64,000 nucleotides of DNA from Panopea generosa (GCA_029582155.1 CM055903.1:43601769-43665768), one strand, 5' to 3'. Shown: positions 11,881 to 26,500, counted from the first letter of the stretch. Notes: generated by a model not told the origin, from the sequence alone. A program made the numbers and translations.

Positions 11881-13402
11881 AGCATCATGAAGACAATATG
11901 CACATCTGCACTTGGTAATCATGCATCTTAGCAAGTTTCATAAAATTCCAACCTGAGGTTGTAGAGAAATAGAGCGGAGGAGAGTTTGGTCGAAGACAGA
12001 ATGAAAGGGCCACAACTCCGTGAAAAATCAACGAACTGGAACACAAACATAGCAAATTTCATAAAATTCCAACCTGAGGTTGTAGAGAATAGCATGGACA
12101 ATAATTTGGTCACAGACTCAATAAAAGGGCCATAACTCTGTCAAAATCATTGAACCAAAACACAATATGCACATCTGCACTTGGTAAGGCTGCATCCTAG
12201 CAAGTTTCATAAAATTCCATCATTGGGTTGTAGAGAAAGAGCGCGGACAAAAATTTGGTCACAGACTCAATTAAAGGGCCATAACTCGGTGAAAAATCAT
12301 CGAACCAGAGCACAAAGATCTTATACACATCTCCACTTGGTAGTGATGCATCCTAGTAAGTTTCATAAAATTCCATCATTGGGTTGTAGAGAAATAGCCC
12401 GGACAAGAATTTGGTCACAGACTCAATTAAAGGGCCATAACTCCGTGAAAAATCATCGAACCAGAGCACAAAGATCTTATACGCATCTCCACTTGGTAGT
12501 GATGCATCCTAGTAAGTTTCATAAAATTCCAACATTGGGTTGTAGAGAAATAGCCCGGACAAGAATTTGGTCACAGACAGAATCAAAGGGCCATAACTCG
12601 GTGAAAAATCATCGAACCTGAACACAAAGATATTATGCACATCTGCACTTGGTAATGATGCATCCTAGCAAGTATCATAAAATTCCAACCTGAGGTTGTA
12701 GAGAAATAGCCCAGACAAGAATTTGGTCACAGACTCAATTAAAGGACCATAACTCTGTGAAAAATCATCGAACCAGAGTACAAAGATATTATGTGCATCC
12801 CCACTTGGTAGTGATGCATCCTAGCAAGTTTCATAAAATTCCATCATTGGGTTGTAGAGAAATAGCCTGGACAAGAGTTTGGTGACAGACAGAATCATCA
12901 AAGGGCCATAACTCTGTAAAAAATCATCAAACTGGAACACAAAGATATTATGCACATCTGCACTTGGTAATGATGCATCCTAGTAAGTTTCATAAAATTC
13001 CAAACTGAGGTTGTAGAGAAATAACCCAGACAAGAATTTGGTCAGACAGAATCAAAGGGCCATAACTCCGTGAAAAATCATTGAACCGGAACACAAAGAT
13101 ATTATGCACATATGCACTTGGTAATGATGCATCCTAGTAAGTTTCATAAAATTCCATCCTGCGGTTGTAGAGAAGTAGCCCAGATAAGTATTTGGTCACA
13201 GACTCAATTAAAGGGCCATAACTCCGTGAAAATCATCGAACCGGAACACAAAGTTATTATGCGCATCTCCACTTGGTAGTGATACATTCTAGCAAGTTTC
13301 ATAAAATTCCAACATTGGTTTGTAGAGAAATAGCCCGGACAAGAGTTTGGTCACAGACAGAATCAAAGGGTCATAACTCCGTGAAAAATCATCGAACAGG
13401 AA
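11881..13402. repeat. 156-bp tandem repeat (satellite-like) array
   Basis: About ten units. The marker AAAGGGCC starts at 12004, 12124, 12273, 12429, 12585, 12741, 12900, 13054, 13210 and 13365, giving spacings of 120, 149 and then 154-159. Each unit contains GCACTTGGTAATGATGCATC, CATAAAATTCCAAC, GGTTGTAGAGAAATAGCC and GGGCCATAACTC. Two subtypes are mixed: CCTGAGGTTGTAGAG and CATTGGGTTGTAGAG. The period is 52 codons, which leaves an open plus-strand frame across three units; it is not a gene. Confidence 0.92.
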
Positions 13403-13514
13403 CATATATTTTAGCCACACAACAGGATATAGCCACATAAAAGCTTTTTTTAAATGTCTACAAAACAGCCACGTAATTTCAACAATTTTTCAACCCTAAA
13501 CTCTAACCACTTAA

Positions 13515-13681
13515 CTACCCATTCATGTGAACAAAAGGACTGACGATGGACAAATTACCAAAACCATTGGCTAGCAGAGCTATGAAGGCTAAGATGCCAT
13601 TGATCATAGAAACAAATAAATCACCAGTTAAAATTCCATTAAAAGATTCAACATCAAAATTTGTTATTACCAGTATGACTG
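13515..13681 (-). CDS. Candidate orphan terminal exon, function unknown
   Basis: On the minus strand a TTTCTTTCAG acceptor is followed by an open frame of 55 residues ending in TAG at 13515-13517. The exon begins in phase 1 (needs one base from upstream). The protein contains SMINGILAFIALLANGFG, which would make a membrane segment, and ends SPFVHMNG. It lies about 0.55 kb beyond the stop of the ARMC10-like gene on the same strand. Its entry phase matches the exit phase of the candidate exon at 27215-27433 and of ARMC10-like exon 2. I do not recognise the family. It could be an alternative last exon, an exon of an overlapping gene, or chance. Confidence 0.25.
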
Positions 13682-13889
13682 CTGAAAGAAAAAAACAATA
13701 ATATCGTAAGTATATAAAAAATAAATTATCTATAAAGAAATAATTCTTTTGATCAATTATAGGCACATTCTTTCTGAGCTGCAGTTCTCTGCCAACATAC
13801 ATACAAAACTTCTACATCTTGATTACAAATGATCAAAAATTTGCATAGATGAGTAAAATAAAAGTACTTAGAAACATCAAAAATTAGTT

Positions 13890-14212
13890 AAAGCAAAACT
13901 AATTCTGGTATGTGAGTACTTCAAACTGTTATTATTGGAATATCAAGGTAAATAAAGCACAATTAACCCTGGTATACAAGTATTTCAAACCGTTATTGTG
14001 GGAATATTGCGGTAAATAAAGCATGATTTATACTGGTATATGAGTACTTCTAACTGTTATTGTGGGATTATTGCAGTAAATAAATCAAAACTAATCGTGG
14101 TATACAAGTACTTCAAACCGTTTTTGTGGGAATATCGCGGTAAATAAAGCATGATTAATCCTGGTATACAAGTACTTCAAACCGTTATTGTCGGATTAAT
14201 GAGGTTAACAAG
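13890..14212. repeat. 64-bp tandem repeat, five copies
   Basis: Five head-to-tail units of 64 bases, each with CTGGTATACAAGTACTTCAAA, then CCGTTATTGTGGGAATAT and GGTAAATAAAGCA. The array stops about 20 bases before the stop codon side of the last ARMC10-like exon, so it would fall in that gene's 3' UTR or immediately downstream. Confidence 0.85.
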
Positions 14213-14235
14213 TTTTTGTCCAAGTCTGAATCACT

Positions 14236-14523
14236 CTACTTCAGCTGACTGTGCACCCTGGCGGCCTGTTGTCGAATGTCTTCGCTAGCATGCTTACACA
14301 ACAAGAATACTTTATTTTTTAAATTTCCAACATTGCTAATACCTAGCAAAGCAGTGTACATTGTCTCGGGAGAGGGAGCTTTGTCATCTGTGGGTAGCGA
14401 GGAAGACGTTATGTTTCTGTCCTTGACAATGTGTAAGATATTAGCTAGTAACGTCACAAAGCGTAGTATCACAGCTTCATCTGTCAAAGATGGGTGAAGA
14501 AAATCTAGAAGACCCTCTGGTGC
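14236..14523 (-). CDS. ARMC10-like exon 6 (C-terminal)
   Basis: Acceptor ATATTTTAG precedes codon GCA; the frame runs 95 residues to TAG at 14236-14238. It reads APEGLLDFLHPSLTDEAVIL at the start and QQAARVHSQLK at the end. It follows LLAAK of exon 5 in phase 0, and matches the last helices of ARMC10 family proteins (LLRAQ ... LFQNI region). Confidence 0.85.
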   Translation of the reverse strand, partial: APEGLLDFLHPSLTDEAVILRFVTLLANILHIVKDRNITSSSLPTDDKAPSPETMYTALLGISNVGNLKNKVFLLCKHASEDIRQQAARVHSQLK

Positions 14524-17500
14524 CTAAAATATAACAAAAAAGTGTAAATAAATAAGAACTTGAACACATGTTCTATATGATAGTATCAGTTTTATTTTTC
14601 ATATTGTTAAACCTTTGTATACCCTTAAAGGCCCATTAACCTTCAGAAACGGTCGTTTTTAGTTTTAATTTTGTTCTTCCAGATGATAGAATACATGTTT
14701 ATTTGATCACTGAGAGACTTTGCAAATGAAAAATTAAATATAAGCATATTATTAGTACAATATTAAGAACGGGTTTTGTTTGCAAATTAATGTTCGTCTC
14801 TTTCCTGGAAACACCTTCGACAGAAAACTGGGAGTTATGAAGCTTGTCTGGAAACGCGTTGGTCGGTTATATATGATCAATTCACATCTGAGGGAAAAAT
14901 ATTTTGGGAAACTGTAGGGAATTCGGCTAAAAATTAAGTAACCACTTGCGGTTAGATAGTTTTTAAGAACATCCACTTTATTACCTTCAGTGTATTAATG
15001 AACCCACGAGCCAATTTATTGCACGTAAGCGATGAATCGTTCATATAAAATTAAAAAATAAATTACTTTTTTAATAACTGTACTAAACAAACCACCCTTG
15101 GTAGCCTTTCAATATTGACTGTGATAAAGTGATTTGTGACGTTATAGCTTGTGCAATAGTATCATGCGTATATGCAAGGGGGGATACTAAGCAAGAGTTT
15201 CTAGACCAAACTAATATTCCGTACTCATTGTTTTTAAGTGTGTATAAGTAATATAATGCATGCTACGCTCGATACAGCTTTATTGCAGACATCAATATAT
15301 TTTTTAAAAAAAAGAAAACCTAATAACAATACATAATATTAGTGAAGCCATAACTTTTCTAATCATGAAATGAACCCCTTATCTAACAGTCTTAATCCGC
15401 ACACTACCACTGCAGTATTCACTTGTGTACAGTCAGAAAGCAAACAAGTCATTACGGAAACAAGTTAAAAGTTTGGTCCGCTCGTCTAAGACATACACAT
15501 TTCGTTCAAAGTTTTTTATTTTCTAGCTTTTATAAAAACAGTCACTAAGGCCTAAATAAAAATAGTGTCTGTTTCCCCTTGCGCGACCATCCTCTCAGTC
15601 ATCATACTTAACTGTTAGGTAAAGACACTTATACTGACGATGAAAACTCATTTATATTCACATCTGTGCAGCAATTTATCAAAGACTCAAAACGATTTGA
15701 TATTAATTAACTAAACAATATATGTGCATAAAAAGTCGGCCTGATGACGATTCTTCTAATTATAAGGTATATTTAGATTACCTTATTATTATATCATACA
15801 ACCATTATTTCCAATTTCCTTTTTCTTTCTTTCTAAATCCTTTTCCTCTATAATAGTTATCTAATATCTAAATCAAATTGTTTTATTTATAATATGTTGT
15901 TTATCTGCAATTGTCATTTTGAGTATTTGTAATTCATTTTGTGTAGGGAAGGGCCATAACTAATGTTGGTAGAACTTGTGGCCCAACCCTTTTGCTTATA
16001 TATATATGTTAAAAAGCAATAAAATATGTTTAAACTAAACTAAACTTGCGCGACCGACCTACGAAAAAAGCACCGAATGAAAAAAATTTATATGGGAAAT
16101 TTTTTTAATTTTCGACCGCTCCGGGCTTGTCTTAAAAATCGAACAAGTGAGTTTTTACAATACACAGGTCTGCAAATATCTCTATTCTATACAACACATG
16201 TGAAACTGTTGCTTATAGACTGTAACTAATCAGTAGAAACAATTGACCCCCGCGGTGTTTACCGCATGCCCGATATTGCGACTTCGGAAAACCTCTCATG
16301 CATATTCAATTATCTATTTTTATTCCTCTAATGTGATTGGGGGGTAGCTTTGAACATAAATTAATCTATTTTAAATAACGGCTATGATTGGTCGGATATC
16401 TACGACCATGGTACACACAGCGTTAAGTTCTGGTATTTTAATAAATATTTCGTAGATTTACAATAATTGGAACTGCATGTATGTAAATTTTCTTCTGTGA
16501 CCAGAGGCCGGCAAAAGCACTCGTCCTGAAGACTGTTTTTTTTCTGCGGACGAGTGATTTTTACCAGTAACTAGTCCGTCGGACGAGTTAACCTTTTGGC
16601 AGAGATCGAAAAATAAACAATCTGAAAACTGTAAAAAAGGTAATAATCCAAAGTCGTTACGGTATTTATTCTTTTTATATTTCATTGCTGTAAATATAAT
16701 TTGTAAATTTGACATTTAACGATCATCAACGATAACTTTATCAAGCAATTTCTTGTCGAGTCCCAAGGACATTTTCTTTAGAAACCATTCGGCACAATTT
16801 TTTATAAGGTATCGAGACGGGCATGCGCAGCTTTTTAATACCGATTTAAAAATCAGACTTTTCGGTCTTCGGAATATTTCCTGGTCTCCGGAATATTAAC
16901 AGTCTTTTTGCGTTTTACATGTTACGGAGGCTTGAATGCATTTACTTTTTATGTTTACCCCAAGCTGTTTGTATTCGGAACAAAAGCGATGTATAAACAT
17001 CAACAAACTTAATGTTTATTGCATGATCATAATGGTTAAAGCTAGTGGTGTACTTACTGTAAATGAAGTAATAAAACTATTTAAGGTAAGATAAGGTGCA
17101 CAACGTGCTTACAAAATAGACACTATTTAACTATAACTTTTTTGGACAAGTGAGTTTTCCATACGGATGAGTACTTTTTACCAGTCCACTTGCCTGACAG
17201 AAGAGTGCTTTTAAAAGTTTTTCCCGACCCCTGTTGTGAAAACGTGAACATTGATATTTAAATCGAGTATACGATAAAGAAAAATGTGGTAGGGGTATTA
17301 TAGTAATACATTTATTGTCTTTTTAATATTTGAAATATAGTTTACTAGTTGCACTTTTCTTGATCATAGACGGCCAAGTTCTCTTGGATGAATCGAATAG
17401 CTTTGTAGGCTTGACATTGCCATTGTTGTGTGTTATGACATTTAGTAATCATAAGAAAAGAGAAAGATATTTAAAATAATGATTCGAATTAACACCTGCT

Positions 17501-20500
17501 CCCACACTGCCACAGAGTGACAGAACAGATATGATAATCAATAAAGAACAAAGACAAAATACAATATAATAAGTTGGTCATACTTATAGAGACAAAGTCA
17601 GTTCTCCCTGAATTTCCCAGTCTTGTTCAAACTCTAAAACTTGTGATTTACACATGCATAATGTTATAGGGAGCTAACCTTACATAAAAACTAATACATT
17701 TAAGTCTATTTATGTTTAATTATTTTATATTTTACCGCAAAGTGTATTGGTAATAAAAATCTGGGCAGGTGAATCTTTGAACAGGGCAAGTTAGTACTAC
17801 TTCTGGTAGTTTATTTTGATAAACAATGTTCAGAAACTGTATTATTACATAGAATGACTAATACTAGAAAATTTGACTGCAGTTACTAAAACTGTTGCAT
17901 TTAAAAATGCCAATGAACTATATTAAATAATGCCAACAGATTAATACTTATTATTCTATATACAGTTTCATTTTTTGATATAGTTCTGTAGGCATTTTTA
18001 AATACCAACAGTTTAAGTAACTGCTGTCCGATTTACTAACACTAGTCATATTGTATACTGTTTATCAATACATGTATGTTTTTTATGGATTTCCAAAAAA
18101 AAAAAAAAAGCCTACCTACCTACCCAGTTCTAAAATCTAGGGTCGGGCAAGGGGAAACAGAGATATTTTAAAGTGTGGCCTAAGGGGTCTACAGGAATGG
18201 TTTTAGCAATACTTTAACACATTAATTACAATCATTTTTGCTTTTATCAAAATTTGTGCATTTCTGAAGTTTAATGAGGCTTTAAGAAAAGAGTAACTAT
18301 CAAGACAAAATCAACATAAATGTTTTTCAATGACAAATGGACAAACAAATAAAGTGAAAGTAATATGGACTGGAGGTAGCGACATATGGAATATTATTGT
18401 TTGGTTGTATGGTGTTTAGCATATGCAGTATATTGTGACAGTGTCTACTTGAGACAGTATTCTAAGCACTGTCACACTGGAGTATCTTGCCGAAGACACA
18501 TAGTATATATCATCTAGACACATTACACCGACACCGGGACACTCACAGCTAGAGCTATCCTCTAAATGCTGAGCACCAAGCAAGGAAGCTTCTAGTACCA
18601 TTTTTTAAGTCTTTGGCCAGGGATCATATCCATGATCTTCAGCATGTGAGGCAGACTCTCTACCCCAAGATCACCCCTGCAGTTGACATATTATGGTATG
18701 AAATGCAGACATAAAATTCAGCTCAATATACAGTACTAAACTTTTATATGGAACTTCAAATACTTGTTTATTAAATCTTCAGTTTTTACTTATTTATTTT
18801 AGCCTGACTGGGATGAAACCTCAGTGCTAATATGAACCGCTCTCCAGTTCGCTTCCTGGGTACCTGAGTGTTGTTTTATGATAGGCATCTGGTTGAGTAG
18901 GGGGATCGAACCCGCAACCTCTGGCATGAGTGAACAACACTCTATCCATTACACTGCCGCCTCACTTATTAAATCTTTGAACCATAGTAGGAATTTTGGG
19001 CTACCAAAGCAAAGAAAGTCAGTAATAAAAATGTTGCCACTATCTAACAGTAAATATCAATTTACACATTTGTTTTATTTAATTACCAAGAGTTGAAAAA
19101 TGAAACAGTTAATATTTTTTTTAATTTGTTGCTGTTTAGAAAAAGAGGTAGTGGACAGGTTTTAACTTTTACAACACACTTCATCATAGCAATTGAAATT
19201 TTATACCAAAAGTTAAATATATGAGTAGTTAAATGTATATTTCTAAATCTTTAAAAAAATATCATGAAAAAGTGATTGTATCATTGGAATTTCTTCCATA
19301 TTTTTAAAATCAATACATATATAATTCCCATCTAGATAATTTATGACCATGACTATGTCTCTAGTGAAGGTGACAAAATTTTCACCCTGGATGGGACCGA
19401 AACTATTATAGAAAAGTTACCCTACCCGCCTTTAATTCTACTTTTTCTTGATTGTGTTCAAGTTTTATAGCCATGTGTAAATATACAACTGCAAGAAAGA
19501 GGTAGCAGATGGTTTTTTTTCTATATTTCAATTCCAAATTATTTCAATAGGCTTGTTCCTTTTCGCCCCATGTAGTTTAGGTTGGGACACTTCACGAAAA
19601 CCTAAATACCTTCGGTGTAGCAGATTCAAACTTGTAAAAAAAATGGAAATGAATTAAGGGCCCATTTAGATAAACCAGGAAGTTTAATTCATATTTCGTT
19701 TTGAATATTTAGCATCATTTTTATGCAAGCAAAGCCTTAGAGACGATCAGCTTACCTAACAAATCTTTGCTAGGATACTGAAAGGTTAATCAGCACTCGA
19801 TCACACCCTATCTCTGCAAGTAACTGATAACTTTCCCGCTTGAATCCGCAGTGAGAGAGATATGAATGACAATGAGATGCAATATCTTATATCAATCATC
19901 ACAGAGACTGTGGCAGGGATTCGAATTCACAACCCCTGGGTTGATACTCAGACGTGCTACCAACTGAGCTAAGCAGGCCTTGCTTGATAAAGAGTTTATG
20001 CCAAGTCTCCCCATCGAGAGACAAAAGTACGAACCTTGGCTGCTAACAAGTGTGGCACCATGTCCGCGTTACATGACAAATTGATTAGAATCTTTAATGA
20101 CTGTAGTCTAATAGCGGTGTTGTCTGTCTGTAGGAACTCGTACAGTCGTAGGACCAGACGCGTGTACTGGCCATGGTGATCAGCTGTCACGGAGAGGTTG
20201 GTAAGGGCCTGTAGTGATGACAGACAGACGGTTTCCCCTGTGTCTTTGTCTAGGGAGATGTCAACCAGGGTTGGTACACAGGTCTGTAATAGTAGAGGAA
20301 AACACATAAAATGTGGTTTGTTTTGAACAAGATCTACGTAAAAAAGCTGGTGCTAAGGTGCAAACAAGGATGCGAAAACAGGGCAATCAGAATAAATCAT
20401 CTTGAGCATTTGGTGATAAATATTCCAAGAGATACTTTCATATTTTAGACAAGAACCAGAAATGTGAATATTCTAAAACACAACTGTTTCCACATTGTAC

Positions 20501-23500
20501 ATTCTTTGTAACCTTTAGATACATAGTCATACTTTGGATATATTGTTTAACCTATGGACTCTAGACTATGTTACCAAAAACTTGGAGCATAGAGAAACAC
20601 ACATGCCATTTATGGAAAAAGAACCAAAACATTTGTTGAAATCTAGACATATTTATTAGATAGTTATACTATTGTGTCTTGTGTTAGAGTGTGTATATAT
20701 ACATGTATATCAAGAATTGATGAGTCATGGGTTTGTGAATTTTAACAAAAAATAAGTCAGAAAGGGGCCATAACTACGGTAAAATTTGACCAAATGTCCA
20801 ACCTGACCTGTATTTTATAGTTATACAGTTATGCATTAAATAAATAGACACTTCAAGAAGTTATCCATCAGAAACCAATTTGACATATTATGGACACATG
20901 AATGAAAAAGCCAAAAAACAGATGGGAGAAAGCACTTTGAATGGCAATGGCATTAGAAGAATATCTTTGAAAGTTATACCTCCATTTGTTTGTTGTTTTG
21001 TTCATTAACAGAGATATTCGTAACAGCATGTAATGTTGACGACACAGCAGACGAGGCATTCGGGTGTCTCAACCACATGGCCATACGCTGTAGCTCCAAA
21101 AGCTTGGCAAGTCTTGGTAGGCAATCTTTCTCTCGCAAAACATTCTGTAAAATTAAATTTTATTTTATTATATATAATAGTATACTTCAGTTTTAGGCCA
21201 GAACACATAAAAACTGTGTTAGGGATTACCTGACCTCCAAAAAATAGAGTAGGTAGGTAGGCATTTTTTTTTCTGATTTTTATTTCATGGCATATGCGCT
21301 TATATCAATTTTAATGACACTTTTATTGGTAAGTGCTAATACTGAACCAGAAAACTATGTAACTATATTTGATATCAGCTTATACATAAGTCCTATGCTA
21401 TTTTTGACACCTTGATCAATGCTTTTAAACTTACCGGTATTTATTTTACTTTGATTGTGAAACAAGGCAAATCACACTTGAAGTCTTTATGGGTATAATC
21501 AGTACTAAGCATATGCAGAATAAGTGTCTTGCTTAAAGACACCACACATAGCCGTAGTGGAGGATCAAACCCGGGGTCAATGCTTACCTCGGTCAAGAAA
21601 AAGAAAGTAAAATACTAGTACTAATAACGACATGTGTGCCATGCTTACCTCCATTTATTTTATAACTGATTTCTAAAATATGAAACTTATCGAATGTAAA
21701 CAATATAAACATGAATAAAATCAACATATAATGCGTGACACAGTTTTGGTTAATGTACACTATGGCTATTCCACATTGTTTCTATGTTGCTCTATTTTGA
21801 TCACGAGTAACTTTTCAGTTTTAAAGGAGTTTTATCTGTATTTGATGCACACAAAACGAAACTGCTATGTATAATAACTCGAGCAATATACTAGCATTTA
21901 GTTTGTGTTTACAGTTGCTAAATACTTTTCAAACAACAGGATTTTCAGAAAACGATTACACTCTAATACATGTGAAATACTGGTATAACAATCATATATA
22001 TTTAACTATGACAGGCTACTCAACAGGTAAGAACACTTGTCACCTTTATACACAACACTAGTAACCAATTACCACGGTATTAATGAAGACCATTAGCAAG
22101 TTTAGTTGCTAATTTGTTTGTATACATGTATTGGGAAATGCACCTATTTTTAACAAAAAGTTACAGTAAGATTTTAGCATGCACTTATTATCACATACAG
22201 AATGACAGTATTATTAGGCCATATGTGCTTAATTTTGGTATATGTACGTGCTTATTTACCAGATTCTACATTATGTTGTCTCCTTGCACAAGGCACTTTA
22301 TGTACATTTCACTTACCTCTCTGGAAGTAGGTTTTTTTATTAAAAAAACAAAAACATGTAGATTTCAAGTTTTGTTTAAATATTTTAAAATTTAAAAAAA
22401 AAAGCACATATGGGCATTTATAAGAGAGTATATGATATAACAAATTCATAGAATAGTTCAACTGGTCCATAATTATTGTCCAGGGTGCCAAAGCTTTCTG
22501 CCAAGCATTTTGTGTTGACATGAATTCAGTAATAAATATGATCTTTATTATATTTCAACTAAGCAATTTCTTAAGTTGTGCATGAAAGTTATGTAGTTTT
22601 TTGAGTATTCTGAGTGCTGCCACACTGGAGTATCACGCCACAGACACATGGTATGATACCCCACCCAGTCACATTATCCTGACACCGGGCCGACCAGACC
22701 TAGAACTATCCTTTAAATGCTGAGCACCAAGCGAGGAAGCTTCTAATACCATTATTCAAGTATTTGGTATGACCCTGCCTGGGATCAAACACACAACCTT
22801 CTTCATGTGAGGCAGACGCTCTACCACTAGACTACTACCTGAAACTATATATTCAAAAACAATATAAGCAGTTTTTATCACATGAAAAGTTGTGGTGTGA
22901 CGCTAATATATATATATATATATAGTTTTGAAAATATGATAAAAAAACAATTTGATATTTTCTTTGATTTTTATTTTCATACCAATAAAAACTGATGATC
23001 TTAAAATGAGCTTTATACTTTTTGCACTATTTCCACAATTTTTCGATATTTTAGAATTAGCAAGATACTTTTTTTCCAAAATATCATGCCTAGGTGGGAT
23101 AAAGTTTCATATATCAAATCCTAATAAAGTATATTATATGTTTGATATTTGTATTATGTTTTCTTCATATATACATAATGCTGGTTGGCTGGTTATTCTC
23201 AATCACAATTGTTTTAATATTTTAAAATGTCCATCATTTGTTCTTACGGTCAAGTTTTTAGTATGTAAATTTATTGTAAATACATTAGAATGAAGTTGTC
23301 ACTATAATAAATATGATTTATAATGTATATATGGAGGCACATAGGGAAAATCAACCTTGTGAACAGTGTAACCTCTTGAAATAAAGTATTTAGTTTTAGT
23401 TTATACTAATTTATTTTAGCTTGATTGCGATGAAAGCCGAGAGCTTATATAAACCACTCTCGAGTCCGCTTCATGGGTAGAACCAGTACTGAGTGTTGTT

Positions 23501-26500
23501 TTATGAGAGGCATCGGGTCAATCTGGGGATCGAACCTGCAACCTCTAGCGTGAACGGCCAACACTATCCATAACACTAACGCCCCTGATTTTTTTTTTAT
23601 TATTATTTTTGTTATTATGCAGTAAATAAATGATTACTTTTTCATATATGATACCAAATATGATATTCTTCATATTATATGAAACCAAATATGATATTAC
23701 CTATGTGCTTTGCAAATGACACATGATTTCCTTAAAAACAAGTCCAATAAATATTGATATATGCGTATATTAAACACTGAACGCCTCCGTTTCCTACTTC
23801 CTCATGACAAACTAGATAACAGCCCACTACAGAGAGATCCTTAAAAACAAGTCCGATAAATATTGATATATGCATAGATATTAAACACTGAGTGCTTCCA
23901 TTTCCTACTTCCTTACGACATACTAGATAACAGTCCACTACAGAGAGAAACATCTTTTATCCTATATGTCCTAACAAAGGCAGGAAACCAGCAAAGCAAA
24001 ATTACACTGACCTGTAATTTCTTACTTTGTAATTTGTCTACATTTGCTTTAATGACTATCAATCCATGGGTTGTGAGTTTGAATCCACGCCACAAGGTCA
24101 GTGACGACTGATATACAATATTGCGTGTCATTGTCATGAAAATGACACTAAATATTCCAAAACACAAATGTCCACACTTAATATTAAGATGGTGTCTATA
24201 CTTTTCCCAATACTCTGGATTCTATGCACACCCATATAATAGCAGGTTTGTCGACTTTTTTCATTTTTTATTTGCTGGGTTATGGAATCCTCCTTTCCTA
24301 ATTTGTCCACAAATAATAAGAATATCGCTTGTAGAAAAGAAACAAAAACAAATCATTCATTTAACTTATTAGATTTAATATTTCTAGATTTTTTGTTCAG
24401 GATACATCATTTACACAGTTACACACAGCAGGGTACCAGTCTCTGTCTCCACTCTTCCCATATACACCATCAATTTAAGAACCAAAGTAATTTTACACGA
24501 AAACACCCAACATCCGCTAATAACTAAAATATTGAATTTTTGACAATAATTATAACCATGTGTCGGTATGTCTGTAATGGTTTAAAAAATAACTTTGGAG
24601 GCTTAGTGGTGATTTGAAATGTATTAGAAGTATTCATTTAAAAAAAAAGTATTTGTGTGATAAGAATGTGTAATCTTCAATCCCCGGCCGGGTCACACCA
24701 AAGACTTTAAAAGTGGTACTAGAAGCTTCCTCACTTGACACTCAGCATTAGAGGAGAGTTCTAGGTCTGGTCGGCTCGGTGTCAGTATAATGTGACTGGG
24801 AGGGCTATCATACCATTTGTCTGCGGCATGATACTCCAGTGTGACAGCGCTTATAATACTGTCTCAAGAAGACATCGTCAAGATATGACTAAAAAATTGT
24901 TGAAAGTGACACTAAACACCATACAACAACTTCAGGTGTAACCCCATCATTGATTTTTGTTCTTTATTCTATAGTAAATAATAAAAGTTTGAAGGCTTGT
25001 TATCCATAGAGAGTCCCAAATGAAAGAAGTGAAACCTACATTTTACTGTTTGTCAACCTCTGCACTATCAAAATATGATGAGAAAAGTAGGGGTCATGTG
25101 TCATATAAGAGATTTTTTTTCTGCTCAGTGTGTACACTGGTGACAAAGTGAAAGTAGACTTCCGAAATCATGAATTCATACCCCAATTTCCAAGCATCAT
25201 TTTTTTTCTAAATTCACAATTCAAACATGACAATGCTATCAAAAGGTTCAAAATACATCAATAATGCCATTCAAATAAAAAAATGAGCATTAAAATAAGG
25301 AAAATGCATTTTTAAAGAAGAAGAATTGAGGATTATTTATAACCGCCATTATGCGACTACCCCATGGAAACACTTCCTTTTTGCAATGGTGGCACTATGC
25401 CTTCAACAAATCTTAACCCTGCATACCAGGCATGTACTCTACTACCTTACAACAACCCAGTTCTTTTACTGTCTCCACACAGGACAGTGTCAACTCCACC
25501 TCCATTCTCCCCAACCCACTCCTACTTAGTCACAGCCCTGGCCTTCTACAATCAGTCTCCAAACAGGAGAGTGTCAGCCTCCACACAGGAGAGTATATGT
25601 GAAGATGCTACATCCAGCCTGAAGAGTGTTAATTATTAATGAAGAATGGTAATTACACCACAGGTAACAGTCTCAAATCAAGAAGACCAGCCAATCAATA
25701 CAGGTAAGTAATACAATATCTCATAGAGCATACTCAGTACACTTTTATCAATTAATTGATTGAATATTACTTTTGGTATCATTATAATGCAATTGAGGAC
25801 TAACAGATGATCAGTTAACCTAACCACTGTTTCTTGGGTGGTTAACCAGTACTCGAAAACACCCAATGTCAGCAAGTAACTGATAATTTACCCACTTGAA
25901 TCAGCGATGAGCGACAAATGACAATGAGATGCAATGTAGTAGCAATGTAGTATATCAATCGTCACAGAGAATGTGGCTGGGCCGGGATTCATACTCACGA
26001 CCCCTGGATTGATAGTCAGACGCGCTACCGACTGAACTAATTACTTTTATCAATTGTTGTGTATAATTAATGAACATATGACATTGCGTCTCATTATTCA
26101 TTTGTGGATATGTTGTTTTTTTTTTTCGAGTACTGGTTAACCACCCAAGAAACAGTGGTTACGTTATTTGATTGTCTGTTAGCCCTCGATGGCAAAATGG
26201 GTAAGTTATCAATTACTTACAAAGATGGGTGTGCTCAAGTGCTTGATAACCTTCCAGGATCCCAGAAAAGATTGTTTAAGTTAAATGATCACCTGTTAGC
26301 CGTTAATGGCATAAAAATTACACTTTATATTCAAACAAACAAACAGATTTTGTATTGCAAGTTATACTGCATGGTGTCTTTAAAATTATTAAAATATTTT
26401 CTGTCAAACCACAATGGTGCTGGCTTAAGCACTGTCATATACGATCTGATACCCCAACCAGCCACACTATACATACAAACGGCCAGACATCAAATTACTG

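Larger units (their letters stand above)
14524..20034. other. Intron 5 of the ARMC10-like gene
   Basis: 5.5 kb intron. It holds dispersed repeats with CGACCTACC or ACCTACC motifs (about 15540-15620, 16040-16180 and 18090-18190), a LINE-like 3' tail (15790-16047), a degenerate repeat with GGACGAGT motifs (about 16490-17240), and three SINE copies listed separately. Between 14524 and 15500 nothing is recognised. Confidence 0.6.

Noticed and set aside
12181..12621. 146-codon plus-strand frame in the 156-bp array
   Set aside because: The period is 52 codons, so the frame stays open across units by arithmetic; neighbouring units with indels break it.
19861..19981. Possible tRNA gene (GAGCTA and GATTCGAA boxes)
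   Set aside because: A tRNA-derived SINE head: the same sequence recurs at 25.9, 27.1, 34.6, 38.4 and 62.4 kb with a non-tRNA body, and no cloverleaf closes.
25326..25639. Pro/Thr-rich frame of 91 codons
   Set aside because: Contains a short imperfect repeat (CTCCACACAGGACAGTGTCA-like) and no recognisable domain; could be an old repeat, so it was not called as a gene.
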